From Paroedura picta (Eukaryota; Chordata; Lepidosauria; Squamata; Gekkonidae), in NCBI RefSeq assembly GCF_049243985.1, contig NC_135376.1:42947001-43011000 (forward strand): a DNA stretch of 64,000 nucleotides, read 5' to 3'. Made by a program: the position numbers and the translations under genes. The stretch's first letter is position 1. Every line of letters begins with the position of its first letter. A model generated the notes under the pieces. It was not told the origin of the DNA and did no database searches. It worked only from the letters and a program-made list of their open reading frames with translations. This document shows positions 36,120 to 47,398 of this stretch, piece by piece.

Positions 36120-36980
36120 GAAGGCTTGCAAATTGTAAATGCTACTAATTTGCAGTTCCGCAAGACGTCGCACACAATCTGCAACACTCCTGCAACAGTT
36201 CCGCGAAAAGCGATTTGTTGTAGCACTTCAAGGGAAATCGGGAAAAGTGGATTCACCCTCCGAAAAGCGCTACACTCTTGCGAACAATCTGCAACACTAG
36301 CGAAAAAGACCTGTGCGTTCCCATTGTTGCGGTTCCAACAAAGTCCCTCCCCTTGGCTCTCTCCTCCGAACTTCCAGCAAAGTGATCACCATTTTTTTCC
36401 CCTCGGAGCGAGCGGAAAGTAACGAACCAGCGAGGCTTCATTCACCCAGTGAGGCTTCTCCGGCTACAGTCCCTCCACAGAAGTGCTTTAAAGCTCCCCT
36501 AAGTCCCCAAGCACAACACAGCCCCATTTGCAAGTTCCCTTTATTTTTGGCCGAAAATCGCGCCATGCGATTTTTTTCACTCGGGGGAGCGTGGTAACGA
36601 TGACTCGCCAGCTCACACGCCAGCTAGATGGGTCTCTCCAAGAATCAAGGCATATTTGTTGCAACGTGTGTTTTTCTTTTTTTTTTTTTTAAAAAAAACT
36701 GTGCTTAAAGGGAAAGGGGCTTTTCCGGAGCATGATAACAACCGCCCATTGGCTGTTCGTTTGATTGACAGCCAGGGGCGGGACCATGAACAGAAAAAAT
36801 CGCTTCCTTTCTAGCGATTTTTGCAAGACCGGAAACCTGTGGGAAACGAATGAAACGCTACTGGATTCCACTACAAAGGCAGGTATGCGTAACGCCGAGA
36901 TTGCACTTTTAAAAATAGTGTTTCCGCTTTGTGGAACCAATTGGCAACATTGGTCCTTGTGCGGAAACACCCTAGATTCT
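36120..36980. mobile_element. Candidate DNA transposon-derived block, CpG-rich
   Basis: About 0.9 kb rich in CpG inside AT-rich DNA. The ends look like degenerate inverted repeats: the left has TTCCGCAAGACG, then CAATCTGCAACA, then GTTCCGCGAAAAGCG. The right end, complemented, has TTTCCGCACAAGGACC, then CAATGTTGCCAAT, then GTTCCACAAAGCGG. 'caatctgcaacact' occurs twice near the left end and GCGATTT recurs on both strands. No transposase is encoded. Exact ends and target duplication not found. Confidence 0.45.
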
Positions 36981-38083
36981 GATTCTCATCTTCCTATTAC
37001 CTCTCCAGGGCTGGCCCAAAACAGTTTTCTACCACTTGACATAAAAAAGTGAAATGCTGTCCTTTTCTCTTGAAGCAAAAAGCTGTAATACAATTCAATG
37101 GCTATTCAATTCAGACTAACTATTCAATTCAATAACACCGTCCTTCTGAAGGGCCTCAAATCTTCTACCTAAGACAGCTGTTTCACTTAGGACAGGTCCG
37201 GATCCTCTCACAAGCAGTATTTCCATGGTTGCCAAAAAGGAAGCCATCATTGGATGCTTTTGCCACTATCTACAAAGCCACAAGTCAAATCAGTGAGCTG
37301 TTCTGAATGATCAGTTTCTGCTGAGGTGGCTTCCATCCCTCCCTACCCATTCCCACCCCCTTTTTTATTCAGAGAAAGCACTTGCAGGCCGAGGAATGTA
37401 AACATGTTGGAGCTTTGCTCTCTCTGGTTCTTATCCCAAAACAGGCATGTACAAATGAGGCATCCTGGACAATGGCTTTTCTCTTTTCATTCCCTGTGCA
37501 AAACTGACCTGACTGGAGTCTGAGAAGGGATACCTGTGGGGACTGATCTAGTATCTGAACGTCCTTTGCTGCTAAGTCCTCTCTGCCCTTTACCTACCAG
37601 CTCACATTCTATTTTAAACATAATAATTCTCTGGCTTGGGGAAGGGTCTATTGCTTGAGTTTCTAAAGAGGGAGAATTCAATGACTGTGGTATCCTTTGG
37701 GACTAGACTGCAGCTCAGTCCATTCCTGAGACAGTGGAAGAGCACAGCCTCACACTGGCCAATGCCCTTACACTTTTCCAGTGGTCTTCCCAAGTCAGAG
37801 AGAAATAAGAGAGCCCTCAGGCATTGTTGCTGGAGCCATACAAAGAGAATGATGCGACAGATTCAAAAACTCAAAAGGAACGGGGAGATTAACAGTGCAG
37901 CCCTATGTCTGCTCAGAAGGAAGTCCCACTCTGTTCAATAGTGCTCATTCCTTAATACGTATACATCCTTAGTCTTTAAATGGCAAAGGTAGTTGGATCC
38001 TGACTGTTCTCTGTTGAGTACTATTCTCAACACAATCCTTTTTCTGCCAGTTATGGGAGTAAATATTAAGCGCAAATCATTAG
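36981..38083. other. Gene-free DNA with a short repeat fragment
   Basis: 'cagtgcagccctatgtctgc' near 37895 belongs to the short repeat also seen near 14550. Otherwise unassigned. Confidence 0.4.
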
Positions 38084-38138
38084 TGCTTGGTGAAATGTCC
38101 AGCCTTTAGCATTGAGATGAGGCAGCTGGAACTTCTCC
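38084..38138 (+). repeat. 55-bp sequence duplicated at 35427-35481
   Basis: Partner of the 35427 copy, same strand, a few mismatches over 55 bp. Confidence 0.85.
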
Positions 38139-38421
38139 AGCATTTTTACCTTTCTACCTTTTTGTTAAGCATTTTTACCTTTTTGACAGTACCAACATAC
38201 TGGATAATCATTAGATCTTCCAGCTGTACTCAGAAGAGTCCTGTAAGGTTGGTAACATTGGTTTCTACTGAGGGGAGAACTATGACTTGCCCAAGGATAC
38301 TCAGATGAGTACATGAGATTGGCTCTGAAGTGACTGGGGCAAGATTTCCTGATTTCTTTCTCCATACACTGGATCATATCATACTATCCTCCATGGATCT
38401 GGGTTAGTCAAATGACTATAC

Positions 38422-38557
38422 CAGGGGTAGTCAAACTGCGGCCCTCCAGATGTCCATGGACTACAATTCCCAGGAGCCCCTGCCAGCATTTGCTGGCAGG
38501 GGCTCCTGGGAATTGTAGTCCATGGACATCTGGAGGGCTGCAGTTTGACTACCCCTG
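38422..38557. mobile_element. Complete palindromic hAT-type MITE with 8-bp duplication
   Basis: 136 bp, almost a perfect palindrome. Starts CAGGGGTAGTCAAACTGCGG and ends in the complement; the arms meet at CCAGCATTTGCTGG. The exact 8-bp duplication GACTATAC flanks it (38414-38421 and 38558-38565), diagnostic of hAT transposition. High arm identity suggests a fairly recent insertion. Confidence 0.95.
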
Positions 38558-38716
38558 GACTATACAGTTCAATGTGATTGCTGGGATATCAAAGGAAAAA
38601 CCAAACAGTAAGTTGCTCAGAAATTGTGAGGGGATAACTCTTCCCTTACTCTGATAGAAAGAAACAAGTGTGTAAGGAAATTGGAAGCCCCAGTATGTTT
38701 CATTCCAGAACAATTA

Positions 38717-38775
38717 AGTAGAAGAAGAGTTGGTTCTTTTCCGCTTTTCTCGATCAGATTTAACTTTAACTCAGG
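38717..38775 (-). repeat. 3' end fragment of the squamate tRNA-derived SINE
   Basis: 'agaagaagagttggttcttt' followed by 'ccgcttttctcg' equals, on the minus strand, the usual 3' end of the SINE type at 33285 and 44395. Confidence 0.5.
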
Positions 38776-39148
38776 CAAGAGGGGAGAAGTTATCAGTAAA
38801 GATGACCACGAAGTCTGTGAATGTAAGCACTAGATGATATATTGGTATGCAGAGGAGCTGCTGGTTTGAGATCTGAACTCTTAAAGCTTCTGCTTTCAGT
38901 CAGTGGAAGTTCTCTGCCATGGTCCCACCTTCTGAGTTTAGACAAGTTATTTATCCCTCAGCCCTAGTTCTCTGCAAAATAGCTGTGTACAGATGCAGCA
39001 CAGGAGCACAGCACACAAAGCTCAGGTTTCCTTGTGTTTAAGCAAGGGATGTGTTCTCACTCATTCTCTCCCCCTTCAGACGCCATCACATGACTGAACA
39101 ATTTGATCTCCCCAGTGTTGTTGTTATTCATGTTGTATTGTGAAGTGT
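38776..39148. other. Gene-free DNA, no feature seen
   Basis: Nothing assignable. Confidence 0.45.
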
Positions 39149-39149
39149 T

Positions 39150-39295
39150 ACTTGATAGATTGTTGTGATGTTCTATTGAAATTTGTATCATGTTATAGAT
39201 TGTTATAATATTCCATGAAAATTTATGCAATGTTCCATGTAAACCACCCAGAGCTGTAAAGAATGTGCAGTATAAAAATTCAAACAAACAAACAA
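39150..39295 (+). repeat. LINE 3' tail with (AAAC)n
   Basis: 'aaaccacccagagctgtaa', 'gtgcagtataaaaattc' and an AAAC tail. L2/CR1-like 3' end without coding sequence. Confidence 0.5.
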
Positions 39296-41950
39296 CTTCA
39301 TTGCTGGTTGTTGTTTTTAAAATCTTTTATTGGGCTGCAACCACATGTCATTGGAAATTGCACTATTGTTGAGCCATAGGAATCCTTTGCAAGTAGGTTT
39401 TCCTTTGTAGACAAGACAATCCAATTGCAAATAATCTCTATAGCTCTATATCAAATGTATGCCTTAGATGTTGAAGCCTTTTGATACTTTTTGTTGTTCC
39501 CTTCATTGCCAGTTTTTATTAGCCTTTTAAAGCTATTTGTATTTTATTGTTTTCATTACTGAAATCTGGAAGCTACTTTTGTAGGAATCTTCTCTGGGAA
39601 TGCAGAGCATAATTTTTTTAAATGAAGGCATAAGAATACCTCCAAGGGTATTGCCTATCATATAATTATTTGCTGTTTTGGATGGTAGTAAACCTATGAT
39701 GCAAGAGTACATACCACTACAAATAATAATCATCCCCTCTCTATTTTGGCCTTACTATAATGTTATTGTCTTGCCACTGACGGTATGTGTCTTTGGTCAT
39801 AGAAATGCTTTTGTGTGCCATGATTGTGGAAACACAGCTATAGAACAGCCAACACTTGTGATAAAACAATGATGAACTATTGACAAAATGGCTTCCAAAG
39901 AGTGGAAGTGCTCAAAAATGGGACCTCTACTTTCCTAAGGAAACTACAAGCCGTATTATATCCTCATCACAAAACTAAAGCTCTTCCTTGTAAATCTTCT
40001 CACAGGGCTGTGCTTTTGGCTTTAATACCCTCAGTCCTCATCTCGTGTAAACATTTAAGCTTGTAAAATAATCTTTGGCTGGCAATGGCTTCCCCCCTTC
40101 CCCATCCTCCTGCAGAAGAGCCACTCCTAATCTGTAGGAGAAAGAAGGGAATGGTGAGTACAGGACAATAAAGGGGTTAATGCAGATTATTACAGCCACA
40201 GAGCTGGCAGTGCTGTTAGAGATCTGTAAATCTGAGGACTGGCAGCAGAAAAAGATATCTGACCTGGTCTTGGGGCTGAGAATGAAAACAGACCACACTC
40301 CCTACTTGGGAGCAAATGCCAGAGAACAGCTGCAGTCAGAAGAATGCTTATGTTTCTACGTTCAGTAGCCATCCAGCTACTTTGAAGGCATTTAGGGTGA
40401 GGGGATAATGGGTGTGAGTTACACAGGAATGGAGTAGGATACAAGCTGGGGAAGAAGGCATTAGACTGACTGTGATACATGGCCCTCCTCTGATGGGTGC
40501 TGCTAGTGTGGATTCTTCAGAAGCACCCAGGGGGTCAGCTTCTTTAGTGTGAAAGTTGGTTGCCAGTCCTTGAACAGGAAACACCACTGATTCCTTCCAA
40601 CAGCTCCAAGGGAGCAAAGTATTATTCCACAACAGTGTCCCTTATCCTGTTGAGGTCATGATGCTCCATCCTCCTGCCCTCTCCCCTACACTCTAATTTT
40701 CTTTCACATCAGCAAGGAGAACAAACCAGTTCAGTGTGGAAAGGGGCTGTGGGGCTGTGAGAGCTGTCTCCTGATCAAGCATGTGCAACCTTACTTTAAA
40801 AGCTAATTGTCTGTCTGGGAATTGATTTGGTGGATGTTAAATAATTGGCTGAGATGACTTCAGTCTGATTGACTGGCTGGCTTTTTCTGATGACCTCAGG
40901 TATGGCTATAGGCACAGAATTGAATGACACTGACAGATTTTTTCTGTTCCGAAATTTGAGACAGTATATTTGGGTGCAGGACTGAGAAATCCCTGGGAAA
41001 GTGTTTCTGGCATTAGAGTGCATTTCCCACCCCAGTTCTCCTCTCCCCAGCCCCTCCATCTTCTCTGTGGGGAGTCTTTACCCAAGGCCTCCATGGTGGA
41101 TGTAAAAACATAAACATGGATTCACTTTGGGGGCCTTGCATCAGGGTGGGGCTGTTTAAGTGCATGCTGGGGGAGGCCCCCTCTCTCTGTGTCTCTCAGC
41201 TCAGGTGTACAAGTGTTCATGTTGAATGGCAGGTCATTTCTCCATGTCAATCATAGTCAGGAGATTAAGGGATGGGGTGCCTCAGGGCCCCTTTCTACAT
41301 TTTCTCTTTGTGTGTACTTTTCCATGGCAGCTTTTGTGTACTGGTGTGGGATTAAAACACTAGCGGGTGGGGAGGTGGAAGGTGGGGAATTAACTTTGAT
41401 TTTACAGACTGCCACTGGTGGAGGGTCTAGATGAACCCTGGTTAGCTTAACCTCCATGTAACTGTTAAAGATTAATAATCCAGAATTGGTTCTAGGGTTG
41501 AGATCATCTAAACGAGACAGAAAACAATGCACTTAAAATTGTTTCAGCCTACAACACATTACATAAACTGGAATGAAGGAGACATCAAGAATGATGCTCC
41601 ACTAATCCCCCAATATTAATAGACTAGGAAATTCTAGAAACTGCAAATGGAAACTAATGAGACGTGTTTTCATTCTAGGAATGCATAACTGTATGTATGA
41701 GCAAGCTGGAAGGACCCTGATTTCAATCAAGTTCTGAAGTTTTTTGCACTAAATGCCACATAGACTGGCATTTCTAAAAAGACATCAGGGACAAGAGCCA
41801 TTCCTGTTTCCCCCAAACACAGTAAAATTTTCTTCCTTTTCACAATAGCAAGTCTGCATGACTGGATTCACGTGCTGCAGGGGAAATGATGCAGAAGGCA
41901 TTTCCAAGTGCCATTCTGAATCAAATAACAGGGTTACAGAGGTAACAGAA
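39296..41950. other. Gene-free DNA
   Basis: No repeat or gene recognised over 2.6 kb. The lack of known repeats makes it a reasonable place to look for conserved non-coding elements. Confidence 0.4.
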
Positions 41951-42070
41951 CAGCTAGATCCAAGTCCAAGAGCACCTTAGAGGCCAACAAGATTTGGGAG
42001 GCATAAGCTAGTGAGGGCCATAGTTCCCTTCATCAGATACAATGGAAGGTTCTACTTTTAAGGAGAGGCG
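41950..42070 (+). repeat. Unnamed interspersed repeat ('agcaccttagaggccaacaa' family)
   Basis: 'tccaagagcaccttagaggc' and 'catagttcccttcatcagat' parallel the copies at 10815 and 45280. Confidence 0.55.
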
Positions 42071-42829
42071 AGCCCAAATCTTGTCGTTCCTTATTTATAA
42101 GTGTTTACACAGAACTAACACTTTCCTACCAGACCAGGATGCAGACAGCTTACCTGCTTTTAGGAAATACTTTGAGTATCTTAATTTCTCACCTGCACTG
42201 TTCATCCTATGATGCCAACATATTGTTAGGTGACAGGATGTCCAAAAGAGTTATGCAGAAAGCAGAGAAGAAGCTGATTAGATGGGATTGACTTAAGTGA
42301 GACTGGAAGTACATGTTTAATATTCCTAACCTCTGCTCCAGAGAATAGTGTCCACAACAGCTTCTCCTATGGATTCCTCACATCTGTGACCTCCACACTC
42401 CAATACATCACGTTGGGAGTTGCCTTTGGCACTGCCAGAGAGGCTCTAGGCCTGTGCAGACAAACTCACTGTTTCCTAGACAGTCTTGCTCTCAGCCTCT
42501 AAAACATCAGTAGTGCTTGAGGAATACAAGGCTTACATTTCCTTTTGAATTTACTTTGTATCTTAGTCTTCATCACTGGCCTATAGGTTACAGCTTTACT
42601 GCCACTTAGTGGTTACTAATTTTATTCGTTCTATTCTTTTCAGCTTTTGAAATAAGACTTTAGCTCTTGAAATGTTATGCAAATAAGTGAAAATTTTTTG
42701 TGATGCATCTCAAAAAAACTGGATGTTAGAAACTTGTAAATGGTGTTTAACCTTTCATTCCCCCCCCTGCAGCATCAATTTGGTGAGAGAGAGAGAGGGG
42801 TAGGCAGAAGAAGAGACTGAGTCTCTACT
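42071..42829. other. Gene-free DNA, no feature seen
   Basis: A short (GA)n at 42784-42797 only. Confidence 0.45.
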
Positions 42830-42838
42830 TATTCCTAT

Positions 42839-43474
42839 GTTGTTAGGTGCGAAGTTGTGTCCGACCCATCGCGACCCCATGGACAATGATCCTCCAGGCC
42901 TTCCTGTCCTCTACCATTCCCAGGAGTCCATTTAAGTTTGCACCGACTACTTCAGTGACTCCATCCAGCCACCTCATTCTCTGTCGTCCCCTTCTTCTTT
43001 TGCCCTCGATCGCTCCCAGCATTAGGCTCTTCTCCAGGGAGTCCTTCCTTCTCATGAGGTGGCCAAAGTATTTGAGTTTCATCTTCAGGATCTGGCCTTC
43101 TAAAGAGCAGTCAGGGCTGATCTCCTCTAGGACTGACTGGTTTGTTTGCCTTGCAGTCCAAGGGACTCGCAAGAGTCTTCTCCAGCACCAGAGTTCAAAA
43201 GCCTCAATTCTTTGACGCTCGGCCTTCCTTATGGTCCAACTTTCACAGCCATACATTGCAACTGGGAAGACCATAGCCTTGACTAAATGCACTTTTGTTG
43301 GCAGGGTGATGTCTCTGCTTTTTAGGCTGCTGTCTAGATTTGCCATAGCTTTCCTCCCCAGGAGCAAGGATCTTTTAATTTCTTTGCTGCAGTCCCCATC
43401 TGCAGTGATCTTGGAGCCCAGGGGAATAAGTAAATAAGTAAATAAGTAAATAAATAAATAAATAAAATAAAATG
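42839..43474 (-). mobile_element. 5'-truncated BovB (RTE-clade) LINE, young copy
   Basis: The minus strand encodes the C-terminal part of BovB ORF2 without a stop from about 43425 to the natural end at 42843. Recognisable blocks are LGSKITADGDCSKEIKR, MYGCESWTIRKAERQRIEAF, LKYFGHLMRRKDSLEKSLML and GRQRMRWLDGVTEV. The 3' end GTCGGACACAACTTCGCACC with an AAC-type tail is present. A 9-bp duplication TATTCCTAT lies at 42830-42838 and 43475-43483. It also encloses an (AAAT/AAGT)n tract at 43428-43474 at the truncated 5' end. The open frame and intact duplication point to recent insertion. A typical full element is about 3 kb. Confidence 0.95.
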
Positions 43475-43483
43475 TATTCCTAT

Positions 43484-43920
43484 ACCCACATGAAATTAGT
43501 ATGTCAAGAAGAATCAAATTTCTCATCTTACTGACAAAAGTCCCTACCTAGTTATATACAGTACCTAAGCATCAGTGGGGACTGCAGAAAAGCTAATTCT
43601 CTGCATCTGTGTTCTTTGTGGAAAGTATGGGCCATGTACTCAGGGCCAAGAGAGAAAAACACAAGAAGGGCCCTGCTGGATCAGATGGGTGGTCCATCTA
43701 GATGGGTGGTCCAATAGAGACAAGTTTCCATCTAGACCTGCTGGAGAAATTTTTAAAAATGAATTATTCAGGTCTTAATGGTATAGACCTGAGGGTTCTT
43801 AGGGAACTCATATGGGAAACTGTTGGTTTAACATTTTACTAAAATTGCCTTGAGTCCTCTGGGGAATGGTGGGGTAAACATTCTATAAATCAACAGATCA
43901 GCTACTGTACCAAAGAACTG
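43484..43920 (+). repeat. Mixed repeat fragments, L2-like tail
   Basis: 'agggccctgctggatcagat' belongs to the family at 12045. 'attgccttgagtcctctgg' with 'ctataaatcaaca' near 43845-43900 is a LINE 3' end. Confidence 0.45.
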
Positions 43921-43924
43921 CAGA

Positions 43925-45148
43925 ATGGCAAACTTAACATGAGGTTTTAAAAGAAAGCCTAAAGGAGAATCAGGAAATTAAAGACCAGTTAGCCTAACAT
44001 CTGTCTTAGGCAGCTAAGTATAGAATTATTAGGCACACAGAGGAACAAGTCTTTTGAATTAAAGTCAGCATGTCTTATGCAAAAGGAAGAAAATGAACAA
44101 ATAACTTGGATAATGGTTACCTGGTAGACATTATATGCTTGGGCTTTTGTCAAGGTATCTCACCAAAGACTCCTGAGTAAGCTTAGCAGTCATGGGATAA
44201 GAGGATGGGTCCTTTTATGGATTAAAAATGGGTTAAACAAAAGTAGAAAGTAGGAATAAATGAGCAATTCTCTCAGTGGAAGTAAGCAGTAGGGTCCTAC
44301 AAGGATTGGAACTGGGCCAATCTAATTTAATTTGTTCGTAAATGGTCAGAACTGGGAATGAGCAGTGCAGTGGCCAAATAGAAGAGGGTTTTTGTGCCCT
44401 ACTTTTTACTACCTGAAGGAGTCTCAAAGCAACATAAAATCACCTACCCGTCCTCACCCCACAGCAGACACCCTGTGAGGTAGGTGAGGCTGAAAGAACT
44501 CTAACGGAACCGCTCTCTGAGAACAGCTCAGGGAACTGTGACTGACCCAAGGGCACACATGTGGCTGCAGGTGGAGTAGTAGGGAATCAAATCCAGTTCT
44601 CCAATTAAGAGGCCGTTGCTCCTTATACCAAGCTGGCGCTTGTGAAGAGCTCCAAAATATTTCCCATAAATTGGATGTCTGGGCAACAATGTGGCAAATA
44701 AAGTTCAATGTAGATATGCCTACAATGAAGCAGACTGGAACAAAATTCCAACCTTAAATATACGCGAATGGGATCTACACTTGCTGAGACTGAGTAGTGG
44801 TAACTCCATGGAAGTGTCAATCCAGTGTGCCACAACAGCAAAAAAGACAAATTCTCTGCGGGGGAATATTAAGAAACATAAAATGGCTGATATTATAATG
44901 CCCTTATATTGTTCTATGGTGTGGCCTCATTTGGAAAACCATGTACTGTTCTGGTCAGTGTCTCTTGAAGAGAATACTGCAAAGGTCAAAAAAGGACAGA
45001 ACGGGAAAACCAATATGATTAAGGAGTTGGAATACTTTTCCTATGAGGAAAGTCTAAAGAGTACACTTTTCCATTTAGAAAACAGAAGATTAGAGGTCAT
45101 GATAGAGATTTATGAAACTATGCATAGGCTAGAGAGTAAACAGTAAAC
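43925..45148 (+). mobile_element. CR1-type LINE, decayed, with a nested SINE
   Basis: The peptide FDKVSHQRLLSKL-like near 44150 matches the CR1 reverse transcriptase block. Near 44920-45120 the terminal block (WPHLENHVLFWSVS, then MIKELEYFSYEESLKS, then LENRRLEVMIEIYETMH) matches the CR1 C-terminus. Interrupted by a tRNA-derived SINE at 44395-44640. Several frame breaks; ancient. Confidence 0.7.
44395..44640 (-). repeat. tRNA-derived SINE nested in the CR1 copy
   Basis: Minus strand from 44640: AGCGCCAGCTTGGTATAAGG, CCTCTTAATTGGAGAAC, B box GGATTTGATTCC, body with GTCACAGTTCCC and ACCTCACAGGGTGT, and 3' end GTTGCTTTGAGACTCCTTC. Nearly full length; younger than the CR1 it sits in. Confidence 0.85.
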
Positions 45149-46023
45149 TTTCTCCTGCCTCTCCCAAAATACTAGAATTTGGAGGTACGCAATGATCTTG
45201 ATGCACTAGAGATTCATGACAGACAAAAGGAAACAGTGTGTTACGGAGGAAGTGTGCCTGCACACAAAAGTTCATACCTTGAATAAATCTTTGTTGGTCT
45301 TTAAGGTGACATTGGACTCAAATTTTGTTGTACTGGTTTACTCAGTGATAAAATTTGAAATTTGCTGCAGAGGATATTGACCACAGGCATAGATGATTTT
45401 CAAAGATAATTAGACAGATTGATAGAGGATGAGAGGTAAACAGCCTCTGAATATTGCCACCAAAGGGAATCAATAGAAGTTCATGGCCTCTATGCCCTGT
45501 TGGCTGTCCAGAAGAACTCAAAGTAGCAACTTAATTGGGTGCAGGGCTTCTAGTCTTAACATATATTTGGAGGCAAAAATGTATCCTTCCAAGAGTAATA
45601 ATTACAATAGATGGTGGTACTTTGAAGTCTCTGTATTCTTGTTAAAAGCCAGGAAGCTCACTAAAATTGGGATTTTTTTTGTCTCTGAATGTTGATCATA
45701 TATTGATTCACAGATGCATCCTCAGTATAAATGCAGATTTGTTAATGTGTAAAATTTTCAATAATAATAATTTTTAAAGAAAGTATAAATACAAATGCTA
45801 ATAATTTGGGCTACAAACCTAGCTGTAAAATGCAGGTTAATTTTTCAAATATACATGCAATCTCCCAGGAGCAGAGCTTTTGTTAGGAATCCTTTTCTTC
45901 CTGAATCTTCCACCAAACCATTGTAAAGTAGAGAAAAACACTGTTCTCTGATTAGCCAAAAGTAGATCTGACTAGATTTCAGGGTTGCTTGAGAAGATGG
46001 CAAATGTTTTGCCCAGCATTATC
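45149..46023. other. Gene-free DNA with a repeat fragment
   Basis: A copy of the 'ttggtctttaaggtgacatt' family (complement of the 10815 type) at about 45280-45335; the rest is unassigned AT-rich DNA. Confidence 0.4.
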
Positions 46024-46070
46024 TTGTTGTTGTTAGGTGCGAAATCATGTCCGACCCATCGCGACCCAGT
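46024..46070 (-). mobile_element. Extremely short BovB 3' end
   Basis: About 47 bp equal to the last bases of the 42839 BovB copy, with a (TTG)3 tail (TTGTTGTTGTTAGGTGCGAA, then TCCGACCCATCGCGACCC). Nothing BovB-like upstream; no clear duplication. Confidence 0.8.
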
Positions 46071-46772
46071 GATAATACACAGTGATAATTTAATTTACAT
46101 CAGAAAACCATAAATAGCTGTAGTCTCACGACTGTATCTTTAAATACTGCTAGGGATAATTCACATGGCATCTTTTTGAGCTTTAAAAATAGTATTAGCA
46201 TTTTGTTTCATAATCATAATAATGACTGTATAAACATGATTATTTTTCTAGAACTAGATAAAATCTCTCTTCAGCTATATAAAGGTAGAGCTTTGCCGGC
46301 AGTGAGTAAACAAAGACTGGCTTGTTGTGGGACATGACAGCTCATCATCAACTCTAAATGAAAATTGGATTGTCCTTGTCTTCTGACAGTTTAAGTTTGG
46401 CATGAGGAGTCCTTTTTGTTAATTGTGGTTTAGTGGTTATATTCCTCTTAAGAATTTAAAACATATTTAAACAACATTGGGCAAGAACAGAATTCCATTG
46501 ATTTACTGGTGAATGATTAAACAAATCTGATAACGAAAGTATAAGGCAGTTTAAATGAGCAATTGCAATGACTGAGGATAGCTGGGGTTTTTTTTTTGGG
46601 GGGGGGGAGCATCTTGAACCAAAGGCACTCAAGTCAGTTCTGATAGTATCTAGTTTGTGGGAAATGTTCGTAAATGACATTTTAAAATCCTCAATAGAAC
46701 AAAACCACAAAATGGTAACACATTAGGTTTAGGGGCTAGCGGACTTTGAGTTGGCAAAAATGACACAGCAGT
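46071..46772. other. Gene-free AT-rich DNA
   Basis: T9 and G8 runs near 46588-46606. No gene. Confidence 0.45.
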
Positions 46773-46774
46773 AC

Positions 46775-46920
46775 CCTCTGCTGGTACTCTTAAGTCCTGA
46801 GCTGGATAGCCCTGGCTAGTATTTGGATAGGAGACTTCCAAGGAATACCAGGGTAGTGAGACTATCCAGCAATAATCCAATGGGGTTGCCATAAATCAGC
46901 TGTGAATTGACAGCACACCC
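46775..46920 (+). repeat. 5S rRNA-derived SINE
   Basis: 'ccctggctagtatttggata', 'ggagacttccaaggaatacc' and 'gttgccataaatcagctgtg' are in the order of the 5S-derived family, including its characteristic 3' body. The 5' part is short. Confidence 0.75.
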
Positions 46921-47050
46921 ACACAGAGTGCCCTCACAGATCTGACAGGCTTTCCTGTGGCTGACGTTATGGCCATACCTTATCAAGATGCCTTCTTCAG
47001 GCTTAATGACAAAATGTACTGTTTACTGTGACATGCAGCACATTAATCCA

Positions 47051-47398
47051 GTGGTTGCTAAAGTGGCGCCGTGGTGCTTGCCAGTGCTTTGTCTGGTGCC
47101 AGACAAGGGTATTAAAAAGTAGGTGGGGCTATTCTGGCCACCTGCCTTAGCAGGGCTTTTAATTGGCCCATGGAGATCCAACTGGCTGTGTAGATTAAAA
47201 TGACCTTGTTTCAGCAGCAGCTGCCAACACAGCATTCGTTTCTCTCTCTCTCCCAGCATATTTTAAAATTTCTCTTCTTCCTGCACTTGTGTTTGTGTGC
47301 GGCTTGACCTCCGGAAGGAGTCATTTTGTGCTTGTGCCCACCATCCTGTGTTAGAATTCCAAAGGCACCCACAGGGTCAAAAAAGGTGGTGATCTCTG
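47051..47398. mobile_element. hAT-type non-autonomous element (probable)
   Basis: Ends resemble hAT inverted repeats: CAGTGGTTGCTAAAG on the left and, complemented, CAGAGATCACCACC on the right. No transposase and no clear 8-bp duplication. Confidence 0.5.

Noticed and set aside
36120-36980. Considered as a retroviral-type solo terminal repeat or a CpG-island gene promoter
   Set aside because: The ends read as inverted repeats, no short direct target duplication was seen, and no exon follows; DNA transposon origin fits better, though not proven.
42843-43526. Minus-strand open frame of 227 codons considered as a host gene
   Set aside because: It is the C-terminal part of BovB ORF2, bounded by a target duplication.
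44691-45146. Plus-strand open frame of 151 codons considered as a gene
   Set aside because: Its end matches the CR1 reverse transcriptase C-terminus; a decayed LINE.
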